DNA from: Azospira inquinata
GTDB lineage: Bacteria; Pseudomonadota; Gammaproteobacteria; Burkholderiales; Rhodocyclaceae
NCBI RefSeq assembly: GCF_018905915.1
Contig: NZ_CP064782.1
Location: forward strand, 372,001 to 436,000
Reading direction: 5' to 3'
Length of the DNA: 64,000 nucleotides
Part shown: positions 45,887 to 53,852 of the stretch, piece by piece
How positions within the stretch are numbered: position 1 is the first letter of the stretch
Layout of the letters: each line of letters starts with the position of its first letter
Program-made: the position numbers and the translations under genes
Notes under the pieces: generated by a model
The model's input: the letters and a program-made list of their open reading frames with translations, nothing else
What the model was told of the DNA's origin: nothing
Database searches by the model: none

Positions 45887-46836
45887 GCGCCACCGCGGTA
45901 GTCTTCGCCTACCACAACGTGGGGGTGCGCTGCCTGGCTACCCTCCTGGCCCACGGGGTGAAGGTGCCCCTGGTGCTCACCCACCAGGACAGCCCGGGGG
46001 AAAACATCTGGTTCGGCAGCGTCGCCCAACTGGCCCAGGACCACGACATTCCGGTCATCACCCCGGAAGACGCCAACCAGCCTGACGTGTTGGCCCGGCT
46101 TCGGGAAGTGGGCGCGGATTACTTCTTCTCCTTCTACTACCGGCAGATGCTCAAGCCCGAGCTCCTGGCCCTGGCGGCCAAGGGCGCCTACAACATGCAC
46201 GGCTCCCTGCTGCCCCACTACCGGGGCCGGGTGCCGGTGAATTGGGCCATTATCCGGGGCGAGGGGCAAACCGGCGCTTCCCTCCACGAAATGGTGGAAA
46301 AGCCCGATGCGGGACGTCTGGTGGATCAACAGGCCGTGCCCATCCTGCCCGACGACACGGCCCTGGACGTGTTCAACAAGGTCACGGTCGCGGCGGAAAT
46401 CTGTCTGGACCGGGCCCTGCCCAAAATTCTGGACGGCAGCGCCCACCCCACCCCCCTGGACCTCCGCCTGGGCAATTACTGCAAGGGCCGCAAACCGGAG
46501 GACGGCTGCATTGACTGGCACCAGCCCGCCCGGGATATCCATAACCTGATCCGGGCCGTGGCCCCGCCCTACCCGGGAGCCTTTACCGATCTGGGGGACC
46601 GGCGCCTCTTTGTGCTGAAGAGCCTGCCCCAGCCGGAGCGGAGCCCCCTGCCTGGCGGCCCGGGGCTCTATGTGGAAGGCGACCGGCTCTTTGCGGACTG
46701 CGGCGATGGCCGGGTTTTGCGCCTGCTGGCGGCCATTCTGGCCCCCGACCAGCCCCGCACCGTGGACGGCCTCACCGGGCTTTTGACGGCGGAAGCTTTC
46801 ACGGAAGCCTTCGGGCGTGGGAAAATAGCGCGTTAA
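45883..46836 (+). CDS. arnA: UDP-L-Ara4N formyltransferase (ArnA N-terminal half)
   Basis: The 317-residue protein is the formyltransferase half of E. coli ArnA, using N10-formyl-tetrahydrofolate. The active-site Asn-His appears in YNMHGSLLPHYRGRVPV, and Asp in EMVEKPDAGRLVD; the C-terminal OB-like part has RPEDGCIDW in the form KPEDGCIDWHQPARDIH. In enteric bacteria it is fused to the decarboxylase; here the two functions are separate genes with 75 bases between. It overlaps arnC by 4 bases. Confidence 0.92.
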   Translation: MSATAVVFAYHNVGVRCLATLLAHGVKVPLVLTHQDSPGENIWFGSVAQLAQDHDIPVITPEDANQPDVLARLREVGADYFFSFYYRQMLKPELLALAAKGAYNMHGSLLPHYRGRVPVNWAIIRGEGQTGASLHEMVEKPDAGRLVDQQAVPILPDDTALDVFNKVTVAAEICLDRALPKILDGSAHPTPLDLRLGNYCKGRKPEDGCIDWHQPARDIHNLIRAVAPPYPGAFTDLGDRRLFVLKSLPQPERSPLPGGPGLYVEGDRLFADCGDGRVLRLLAAILAPDQPRTVDGLTGLLTAEAFTEAFGRGKIAR

Positions 46837-46911
46837 AGATTTCCGGGCGCCTCGACCAGACGATTTGGCCGGCTCACCCTTTTCGCATTTCCGACTTTTC
46901 TGGACTGACCC

Positions 46912-47955
46912 ATGAAAAAAGTACTCATCCTCGGCGTCAATGGCTTCATCGGCCACCACCTCTCCCAGCGCATCATCAACACCACCGACTGGGAGGTGTA
47001 CGGCATGGACATGAACTCCGAGCGGGTCGCCGATCTTCTGGACCATCCCCGGTTCCACTTTTTCGAAGGCGACATCACCATCAACAAGGAATGGATCGAG
47101 TACCACGTGCGCAAGTGCGACGTGATCCTGCCCCTAGTGGCCATCGCCACCCCGGCCACCTATGTGAAGGAACCCCTGCGGGTTTTCGAGCTGGACTTTG
47201 AAGCCAACCTGCCCATCATCCGCCAAGCGGTGAAGTACAAGAAACGGGTGATTTTCCCCTCCACTTCCGAAGTGTACGGCATGTGCAAGGATCCCCAGTT
47301 CGATCCGGAAACTTCCGAATTCGTCCTGGGCCCCATCAACAAGCCCCGCTGGATTTACTCCTGCGCCAAGCAGATGATGGACCGGGTGATCCACGCCTAC
47401 GGCCAGCAGGAAGGCCTGGATTACACCCTGTTCCGCCCCTTCAACTGGATTGGCCCGGGCCTGGATTCCATCTACACCCCCAAGGAAGGCTCTTCCCGGG
47501 TGATCACCCAGTTCCTCGGCCACATCGTCCGGGGCGAATCCATCAAGCTGGTGGACGGGGGCAGCCAGAAGCGGGCTTTCACCTACATCACCGACGGCAT
47601 TGACGCCCTGATGAAAATCATCGAAAACAAGGACGGCATCGCCACGGGCAAGATCTACAACATCGGCAACCCGACCAACAATTATTCCGTGCGTGAATTG
47701 GCCACCCTCATGCTCAACCTGGCCAAGGAATATCCGGAATATGCGGAAAGCCTGGCCCAGGTGAAGATGGTGGAAACCACCTCCGGGGAATACTACGGCA
47801 AGGGTTATCAAGACACCCAACACCGGGTGCCCAAGATCGACAACACCATGGCGGACCTGGATTGGGCGCCCAAGGTGCTCTTCGAAGATGCCCTGAAGCA
47901 CATTTTCGAAGCCTATCGGGGTCAGGTGGCGGAAGCCCGCAAGCTGGTGGACTAA
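46912..47955 (+). CDS. arnA: UDP-glucuronate decarboxylase (ArnA C-terminal half)
   Basis: This 347-residue short-chain-dehydrogenase-fold protein corresponds to the ArnA decarboxylase, which oxidises and decarboxylates UDP-glucuronic acid to UDP-4-keto-arabinose. It has the NAD motif LGVNGFIGHHLS, the Ser of PSTSEVYG, the YxxxK pair in WIYSCAKQMMD, and the ArnA segment EDSRFHFFEG-like as HPRFHFFEGDI. It has its own 75-base upstream gap, unlike the four overlapped genes before it, and a strong hairpin after it. Confidence 0.93.
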   Translation: MKKVLILGVNGFIGHHLSQRIINTTDWEVYGMDMNSERVADLLDHPRFHFFEGDITINKEWIEYHVRKCDVILPLVAIATPATYVKEPLRVFELDFEANLPIIRQAVKYKKRVIFPSTSEVYGMCKDPQFDPETSEFVLGPINKPRWIYSCAKQMMDRVIHAYGQQEGLDYTLFRPFNWIGPGLDSIYTPKEGSSRVITQFLGHIVRGESIKLVDGGSQKRAFTYITDGIDALMKIIENKDGIATGKIYNIGNPTNNYSVRELATLMLNLAKEYPEYAESLAQVKMVETTSGEYYGKGYQDTQHRVPKIDNTMADLDWAPKVLFEDALKHIFEAYRGQVAEARKLVD

Positions 47956-47968
47956 AAGCGCCAGCCCC

Positions 47969-48023
47969 ACGCCGGGAGCGCAGGGAGACGGGCCGGTCCC
48001 ATCCCCTGCGCTCCCGGCGTTTT
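47969..48023 (+). terminator. long perfect hairpin between arnA (decarboxylase) and arnD
   Basis: A 17-base-pair perfect inverted repeat (47969-47985 with 48004-48020) with an 18-base loop is followed by TTTT. It is a likely terminator, with a possible second role as an RNA-stability or attenuation element before arnD. Confidence 0.75.
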
Positions 48024-48106
48024 AGCAACTGGCCAGCCCCCGGATCGGGGGCGGCCGGTTAAAATCCGCCCAGTCCCCTAACCTTTTTCCTTTGTCCCTC
48101 GCCCCC

Positions 48107-49024
48107 ATGAAGCTTGCCCTGAAAATCGACGTGGATACCTATCGGGGTACCCGCATCGGCGTGCCCCGGCTGGTGGAACTGCTGCAACAACACCAGGCCC
48201 AGGCCACCTTCCTCTTTTCCCTGGGCCCGGATCATACCGGGCGGGCCATTAAGCGGGCCTTTCGCCCCGGCTTTATGAAAAAGGTGAAGCGCACCTCGGT
48301 GACCGAGCATTACGGTCTGCTCACCCTCATGTACGGCACCCTGCTGCCCGGGCCGGACATCGGCAAGCGCTGCGCCCACATTATGCAGGCGGTACGGGAC
48401 GCAGGCTTCGACACGGGCATCCACTGCTGGGACCACGTACTGTGGCAAGACCGGGTCACGGAAGCGGACAACGAATGGACCGAAGTGGAAATGGCCAAGG
48501 CGGTGCAGCGCTACGAAGATATTTTCGGGGAACGGCCCCATACCTTCGGGGCCGCCGGCTGGCAGATGAATGCCCATGCCCTGCGCCTCACCCAGCGCCT
48601 GGGCCTCCAATACGTATCCAACGCCCGGGCCGGCCGGGAACCCTTTATTCCGGTGGTGAACGGAGAAGTCATCCGCTGCCCCGAATTACCCAGCACCCTG
48701 CCCACCCTAGATGAACTCATCGGGGTGGATGGCATCACTCCGGACAATGTGGCCGACCACTTGTTGCAGATGACCGCTGGCGGCGCCCCGGATGGCCATG
48801 TCTATACCCTCCACGCGGAGCTGGAAGGCATGAAGCTGGCCCCGGTCTTTGAAAAGCTCCTGGAAGGCTGGAAAGCCCAGGGCTATGAACTGGTATCCCT
48901 GGCCCAGATGGCCGCTGATCTGAATGAGGCCACCCTGCCCCGTTGCGAAATGCACCGAGGGGAAATCCCGGGCCGTTCCGGCACCCTCATGGTCCAGGGT
49001 CAGGAATTTCTGCCGGGCCGTTAA
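48107..49024 (+). CDS. arnD: polysaccharide deacetylase family deformylase ArnD
   Basis: The 305-residue protein is a NodB-type deacetylase with the metal-binding Asp in ALKIDVDTYRGT. His residues are in GIHCWDHVLWQD, and the C-terminal part has VYTLHAELEGMK. ArnD removes the formyl group from undecaprenyl-phosphate-L-Ara4FN before flipping. The ATG at 48107 is the family start; a TTG at 48092 adds five residues. It is separated from the decarboxylase gene by a strong hairpin. Confidence 0.92.
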   Translation: MKLALKIDVDTYRGTRIGVPRLVELLQQHQAQATFLFSLGPDHTGRAIKRAFRPGFMKKVKRTSVTEHYGLLTLMYGTLLPGPDIGKRCAHIMQAVRDAGFDTGIHCWDHVLWQDRVTEADNEWTEVEMAKAVQRYEDIFGERPHTFGAAGWQMNAHALRLTQRLGLQYVSNARAGREPFIPVVNGEVIRCPELPSTLPTLDELIGVDGITPDNVADHLLQMTAGGAPDGHVYTLHAELEGMKLAPVFEKLLEGWKAQGYELVSLAQMAADLNEATLPRCEMHRGEIPGRSGTLMVQGQEFLPGR

Positions 49025-49397
49025 GGCTCGAGCTAGTCGCCCTCGGGCCCCGGTCCGACCGAGAAGGACGGGGCCGGGCTGGTGATCCCAAGCCCTCCCT
49101 GCCGCCCCTATTCCCCTAAACGGGGCAGGCTCCAGACTTCCCGTATTCTCCAACGGCCCCCCCGGACAAACTCACGTCCGGATTCACCGCCAGCCTTTCT
49201 CCCCTATCCCCTTCCCGCGCCACCACCAACCGGTGGCTTCCTAGTTCTTCGCCCCAAGCGCATTTTCCACCCCTCTGGCGGCTGCCCAGACGCATTAGCC
49301 CCAAAACCCAGGTTACTTCAGGCGCCCCCTATTACCCGGGTACGCGATTCCAGGAAACCCGCCCCCCCTGAAACGGCGGGCCGGTCCCAACTGGAAA
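49025..49397. other. intergenic region without a supportable gene
   Basis: These 373 bases lie between convergent arnD and the ketosynthase gene. Imperfect GC hairpins occur (about 49040-49075; CCGGAC/GTCCGG at 49162-49181), but none has a clear T run. An open frame crosses the region on the plus strand, yet its product is Pro-rich low-complexity and unconvincing. I see no RNA gene or mobile element. Confidence 0.5.
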
Positions 49398-50645
49398 TTA
49401 CAGAGAAGCGGCCGAATCCCCCGCCCCGGCCCGGGCCACCAGAACCCCATTGCTGCCACCGAAGGCGAAGGAATTGGAGAGGAAAACGGAGGAAGCAGGC
49501 GCCTGGCGACTCTCCGGGGCGACCCAAGCCAGATCGCAGGCCGGGTCCGCCTGTTCCCGGTGCCAGGCGGGCAGCAAACGCCCCCGGGCCAGGGCGGTCA
49601 GGCTGGCGATGAATTCCACTGCCCCGGTGGCCCCCATGCAATGGCCATGGAGGGCCTTGGTGGAGCTCACCGGTACCCGATTGCCCAGGACCTGGGCAAT
49701 GGCTGCCGCTTCCACCTGGTCCCCCACCCGGGTGGCAGTGCCGTGGGCATTCACATAGCCCACTGCCTCCGGCCCCAGGCCGGCTTCCGCCAGGGCCTGG
49801 GTCATGGCCCGCACCTGGCCGTCCACGGCGGGATGGGAAAGATGGCTGGCATCGCAGCTGCTGCCATAACCCAGCAGCTCCCCGTGAATCCGGGCGCCCC
49901 GGGCCCGGGCGTGTGCCGGGGATTCCAACACTAGGGCCCCCGCCCCTTCGGCCAGGACCAGACCGCTCCGGTCTGCGGCAAAGGGGCGGCAGCTGGTTTG
50001 GGGCGCTGCGGGGTCCGGCGTGGCCAGGGTGGCCATGGCCTGCCAGGCCCGCAGGGTAGCGGGGGTCAGGGGGGCGTCGGCGCCCCCCACCAGCACCACC
50101 TCCGCCAGCCCCTGGCGTATCCAGCGGGCCCCTTCTCCGATGGCCATGGCCGACGAGGCACAGGCATTGGAGAAGGTGACGGAAGGACCCCGCAGGCCGT
50201 GGGCCATGGCGATGTGGGCCGCCGCCGCATTGTGCATGGCCATGACCACGGTGAGGGGCCGCAGGCGCTGGCTCTGGCGTTCAAACAACTGGCGATAGGC
50301 GTCTTCCAGGCTGTGGATGCCCCCCATGCCCGTGCCCCAGGCGATACCCGCCTGCAAACCCTGGTCCCCGGAGAGGCTCAGCCCCGCATCCCCCATGGCC
50401 TGGTGGGCAGCGGCCAGGGCTAGGCGGCTGCACCGGTCCAGGGAGGCCTGCTGGGGCTTGGACAGGCCCCATTCCGGGATTTCCTGCAAAGCGCCCACCA
50501 CAGCGGGGGCCAGGCCCAGGGATTCGTCCCCCGGGTATAGGGTCACCCCGGAACGGCCCGCCAATAGGGCATCCACCAGGCTATCCGGGCTGTTACCGCA
50601 GGGGGACAGCACCCCCATGCCGGTGATGCAAACCGGGGTTTCCAC
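49398..50645 (-). CDS. beta-ketoacyl-ACP synthase (FabF-like ketosynthase)
   Basis: This 415-residue ketosynthase of the FabF/KAS II fold has the Cys-His-His triad: SNACASSAMA, NAHGTAT and KALHGHCMGATG, so it should be active. It starts ETPVCITGMGVLSPCG. The start is set at GTG 50645, just past the ACP stop; an ATG at 50681 would overlap the ACP gene by 35 bases and add 12 residues. It forms a tight unit with an ACP and a hydrolase. No acyltransferase, reductase or dehydratase is near, so it is not a full polyketide locus. A role in a specialised fatty-acyl product or aryl-polyene-like pathway is possible. Confidence 0.9.
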   Translation of the reverse strand: METPVCITGMGVLSPCGNSPDSLVDALLAGRSGVTLYPGDESLGLAPAVVGALQEIPEWGLSKPQQASLDRCSRLALAAAHQAMGDAGLSLSGDQGLQAGIAWGTGMGGIHSLEDAYRQLFERQSQRLRPLTVVMAMHNAAAAHIAMAHGLRGPSVTFSNACASSAMAIGEGARWIRQGLAEVVLVGGADAPLTPATLRAWQAMATLATPDPAAPQTSCRPFAADRSGLVLAEGAGALVLESPAHARARGARIHGELLGYGSSCDASHLSHPAVDGQVRAMTQALAEAGLGPEAVGYVNAHGTATRVGDQVEAAAIAQVLGNRVPVSSTKALHGHCMGATGAVEFIASLTALARGRLLPAWHREQADPACDLAWVAPESRQAPASSVFLSNSFAFGGSNGVLVARAGAGDSAASL

Positions 50646-50646
50646 C

Positions 50647-50889
50647 TCAGGCACCGGCTTTCTTTTGCAGTCCTTCCACATAGGCGGTGAGCTGAGCCAA
50701 ATTAGTCAGGGGCTCATCCGCCGTGGGGGGAATGGTGATGTGGAAGGCGTCTTCCAGTTCAAAAATGAAGTCGATGAGGGCCAGGGAGTCGATGCCCAGC
50801 TGGTCAAAAGGAGTTTCGGGGGTGACGCCGGCCAGATCGATGCCGAAATGGTCCGCCGCCAATTGCTTGATGGTTTCCAGGGTATTCAT
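50647..50889 (-). CDS. acyl carrier protein
   Basis: The 80-residue acidic protein has the phosphopantetheine Ser in LGIDSLALIDFIFELED, flanked by the four-helix ACP pattern; it starts MNTLETIKQLAADHFGID. It is distinct from the housekeeping AcpP sequence and belongs with the adjacent ketosynthase and the hydrolase gene (12 bases upstream). The ACP presumably carries the growing acyl chain for that ketosynthase. Confidence 0.92.
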   Translation of the reverse strand: MNTLETIKQLAADHFGIDLAGVTPETPFDQLGIDSLALIDFIFELEDAFHITIPPTADEPLTNLAQLTAYVEGLQKKAGA

Positions 50890-50901
50890 GGGAAGGGGGC
50901 C

Positions 50902-51726
50902 TTAAGCCACGTGTTGCAGGGGAGGAAGGGGGAGATGGCGGTGCAGGAAATCCACACAATGGGCCTCTACCGCCTCCCGGTCGTTATCCAGGGTGAGCAT
51001 GTGATAGCTATCGTGGAACCAGTGCAGCTCCTGGGCCGGACTGCCCAGGTACTGGGCCAGATAGCGGGCGTTGCGGGGGCTGGCCACCTCGTCCTCCTCC
51101 GCATGGAGAATCAGGGCCGGCACCCGGATATTGGGCAGGTCGGCCCGCACCCGGCGCATCAGGCGGGAAGCTTCAAATACGGCGGAAACCGGCATGCTGG
51201 CGGCCCCGGCGGGGGAATCCCCTTCCCCGGCCATGAGGGCCGCGATCCATTGGCGGCGCCGTTCGTTTTTCAAGCCGAAGGGCTCGGTTTCCTGAAAGCG
51301 GCAGCGCTCCCGCAGGGGGCGAATCCAGGCCAGGGGCAACAACCAGCGTTGCAGCCGAGGAATATTCCAGCCGTCGTAGAACAGGGTGGTGGAAATGAGC
51401 AGCAGGGCTTTGAGCCGCCCCGGATTCCGGGCCGCCAGGGCCAGGGACACCACCCCGCCCATGCACAGCCCCCCCGCCGCCACCTGGGTGCAGCTTTTTT
51501 CCAGGCGGGCTAAGGCCTGCTCGGCCCGTTCCACCCACACCGGCCAGGGGGCCTGTTGACGCCCGTCCAGATTACCCCCGTAAGCGTCCAGAAAGGGGGC
51601 ATAGACCGTGTAGCCCTGGCGGTGGAGGCGCTTGGCCACGGGCTGGACTTCCAGGGGATTGCCGCACAGGCCATGGAGCAACAACACGCCCCGGGGGCCG
51701 CCGGCGAGAAAGAGAGATTTACTCAT
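50902..51726 (-). CDS. alpha/beta hydrolase with Cys nucleophile
   Basis: This 274-residue protein has the alpha/beta hydrolase fold of carboxylesterase/lysophospholipase type. The LLLHGLCGNP oxyanion loop, the acid in LHAEEDEVASP and the His in FHDSYHMLTLD are all present. The nucleophile elbow reads GLCMGG (TGC codon), so Cys replaces the usual Ser, as in dienelactone hydrolases. It is probably a thioesterase or acyl-transfer enzyme for the ACP-bound product of the next two genes. The ATG at 51726 begins the homologous region; the frame is open 33 codons further upstream. Confidence 0.85.
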   Translation of the reverse strand: MSKSLFLAGGPRGVLLLHGLCGNPLEVQPVAKRLHRQGYTVYAPFLDAYGGNLDGRQQAPWPVWVERAEQALARLEKSCTQVAAGGLCMGGVVSLALAARNPGRLKALLLISTTLFYDGWNIPRLQRWLLPLAWIRPLRERCRFQETEPFGLKNERRRQWIAALMAGEGDSPAGAASMPVSAVFEASRLMRRVRADLPNIRVPALILHAEEDEVASPRNARYLAQYLGSPAQELHWFHDSYHMLTLDNDREAVEAHCVDFLHRHLPLPPLQHVA

Positions 51727-51850
51727 CTTTACAATTATCCGGTGCCAGACTGCCGCTTTCCTGACGGCTCCCCCAGGCCCGCCGACCCTTGACCCGGCGG
51801 GCCTTTGCCCCAACAATTCCCCCATACCTTAACAACAACAGGAGCCCCAG

Positions 51851-52303
51851 ATGGCCGCAACCCTCCCCGACTTTTCCCTGCCCGCCACGGGCGATAGCGA
51901 CTTCACCCTTGCCGCCCACCGGGGTCATCCGGTGGTGCTCTATTTCTACCCCAAGGACAGCACCCCGGGCTGCACCACGGAAGCCCAACAGTTCCGGGAC
52001 CTGTATCCGGAATTCCAGGCCCTGGGGGCAGTGGTGGCCGGGGTTTCCCGGGACAGCGTGAAATCCCACGAAAATTTCAAAACCAAGCAAAACCTCCCCT
52101 TCCCCCTGATTTCCGACAAGGAAGAAAGCCTCTGCCAGCAATTCGGGGTCATCAAGCTGAAAAAAATGTATGGGAAAGAGGTAAGAGGCATTGAACGCAG
52201 CACCTTCGTCATTGACGCTGGGGGCGTGTTGCAACGGGAATGGCGGGGCGTGAAAGTGCCCGGTCATGCCCAGGAAGTGCTGGATTTCGTCAAAACCCTG
52301 TAA
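51851..52303 (+). CDS. bcp: thioredoxin-dependent peroxiredoxin (BCP/PrxQ type)
   Basis: This 150-residue PrxQ-type peroxidase reduces H2O2 and organic peroxides. The peroxidatic Cys is in KDSTPGCTTEAQQF, with the Thr and Arg (GIERSTF) active-site partners. The resolving Cys normally found five residues after it (E. coli BCP) is Gln here; a Cys in EESLCQQFG near residue 95 is the candidate resolving residue, as in another PrxQ subclass. It precedes the phoH gene by 30 bases and could be co-transcribed with it. An ATG preceded by AACAACAGGAGCC gives an AGGAG site at good spacing. Confidence 0.95.
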   Translation: MAATLPDFSLPATGDSDFTLAAHRGHPVVLYFYPKDSTPGCTTEAQQFRDLYPEFQALGAVVAGVSRDSVKSHENFKTKQNLPFPLISDKEESLCQQFGVIKLKKMYGKEVRGIERSTFVIDAGGVLQREWRGVKVPGHAQEVLDFVKTL

Positions 52304-52333
52304 TTTCAGCCAACCACCAGGAAACCTCCCACT

Positions 52334-53776
52334 ATGGTCCGTAAAACCGGCGCGCGTAGTAAAAAGGAAACCTCCCCCGAACCCGGCAAGCTTTTTGTGC
52401 TGGATACCAACGTGCTGATGCACGATCCCACCAGCCTGTTCCGCTTTGAGGAACACGATGTCTTTCTCCCCATCATGACCCTGGAGGAGTTGGACAACAA
52501 CAAAAAAGGCATGTCGGAAATCGCCCGTAACGCCCGGCAATGCAGCCGGACCCTGGACGAGATCCTGGCCCACCTGGAAGACGACAACATCGAGGAGGGC
52601 ATTCCCCTGGAGGGGCCTTCCAACAAGCTGGCCAGTGGCCGCCTGTTCCTGCAGACGGAGGCCATTAATTCGGAACTGCCCCCGGCCCTGCCCAAGACCA
52701 AGTACGACAACCAGATCCTGGCCGTGGTCATCCACCTCCAGCGCCGCTATCCCAAGCGTTCCGTGGTCCTGGTGTCGAAAGACATCAACATGCGCATCAA
52801 GGCCCGTTCCCTGGGCCTGGCGGCGGAGGATTACTTCAACGACAAGGTGCTGGAAGACACGGACCTGCTCTATACCGGGGTCCGGGAACTGCCCCCGGAT
52901 TTTTGGGATAAGCACGGCCAGGGCATGGAATCGGGCAAGAAGGAAGGGCGCACCTATTACCGCCTGCAAGGCCCCCTCTGTGCCCAGTTGCTGGTCAATG
53001 AATTTGTCTTCCAGGAAGGCCCCCAGCCCCTCCATGCCATTGTGCGCAGCGTGGAAGGGAAAAAGGCGGAACTGGAAACCCTGATCGACTTCACCCATCC
53101 CAAGAACAATGTGTGGGGCATCACCGCCCGCAACCGGGAGCAGAATTTCGCCCTCAACCTGCTCATGGACCCGGAAATCGATTTCATCACCCTCCTGGGC
53201 CAAGCTGGCACCGGCAAGACCCTGCTGACCCTGGCGGCGGGCCTCACCCAGGTCCTGGAAACCAAGCATTACTCGGAAATTATCATGACCCGGGTGACCG
53301 TTCCCGTGGGGGAAGACATCGGTTTCTTACCGGGCACGGAAGAGGAAAAAATGGCCCCCTGGATGGGCGCCCTGGAGGACAACCTGGACGTGCTCAACAA
53401 AACCGAAGAACAGCCAGGTTCCTACGGCGGCGACTGGGGACGGGCGGCCACCATGGACCTGATCCGTAGCCGGATCAAGGTCAAATCCCTCAATTTCATG
53501 CGGGGCCGCACCTTTATCAACAAATACCTGATTATCGACGAGGCTCAGAATCTCACCCCCAAACAGATGAAGACCCTCATCACCCGGGCCGGGCCGGGCA
53601 CCAAGGTGGTCTGCCTGGGCAATATCGCCCAGATCGACACTCCCTATCTGACCGAAGGCTCCTCCGGCCTCACCTACGTGGTGGATCGCTTCAAGGGCTG
53701 GCCCCACTCGGGCCACATCACCCTGCAACGGGGTGAACGCTCCCGTTTAGCGGACCATGCGGCCGAAGTGCTATAA
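52334..53776 (+). CDS. PIN-PhoH family ATPase
   Basis: The 480-residue protein fuses an N-terminal PIN nuclease domain (about 20-160) to a PhoH ATPase (about 265-475). The PIN part shows FVLDTNVLMHDP, the acidic EELD, and the VSKDINMRIKA segment. The ATPase part has Walker A LLGQAGTGKTLLTLAAG and Walker B KYLIIDEAQNLTP. PhoH2-type proteins are RNA helicase/nucleases proposed to act in RNA turnover. All acidic and nucleotide-binding motifs look intact. An intrinsic terminator follows the gene. Confidence 0.93.
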   Translation: MVRKTGARSKKETSPEPGKLFVLDTNVLMHDPTSLFRFEEHDVFLPIMTLEELDNNKKGMSEIARNARQCSRTLDEILAHLEDDNIEEGIPLEGPSNKLASGRLFLQTEAINSELPPALPKTKYDNQILAVVIHLQRRYPKRSVVLVSKDINMRIKARSLGLAAEDYFNDKVLEDTDLLYTGVRELPPDFWDKHGQGMESGKKEGRTYYRLQGPLCAQLLVNEFVFQEGPQPLHAIVRSVEGKKAELETLIDFTHPKNNVWGITARNREQNFALNLLMDPEIDFITLLGQAGTGKTLLTLAAGLTQVLETKHYSEIIMTRVTVPVGEDIGFLPGTEEEKMAPWMGALEDNLDVLNKTEEQPGSYGGDWGRAATMDLIRSRIKVKSLNFMRGRTFINKYLIIDEAQNLTPKQMKTLITRAGPGTKVVCLGNIAQIDTPYLTEGSSGLTYVVDRFKGWPHSGHITLQRGERSRLADHAAEVL

Positions 53777-53801
53777 TTTTCCTCGTTAGTCATTCTTTAT
53801 A

Positions 53802-53837
53802 GCCGCACCCGTCGCGGGCGCGGCTTTTGTTTTTTTC
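53802..53837 (+). terminator. intrinsic terminator after the PIN-PhoH gene
   Basis: A 10-base-pair stem with one mismatch (GCCGCACCCG/CGGGCGCGGC) and a 3-base loop is followed by a T-rich run (TTTTGTTTTTTT). Confidence 0.85.
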
Positions 53838-53852
53838 CCCGGAGGGACGACG

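Noticed and set aside
49082..49612. Plus-strand open frame in the arnD-ketosynthase gap
   Set aside because: The product is Pro/Arg-rich low complexity, and the frame runs into the antisense of the ketosynthase.
53772..53777. Perfect TATAAT at the end of the PIN-PhoH gene
   Set aside because: No acceptable -35 box 15-19 bases upstream, and an intrinsic terminator follows it before the next gene, so it is likely a chance match at a stop codon.
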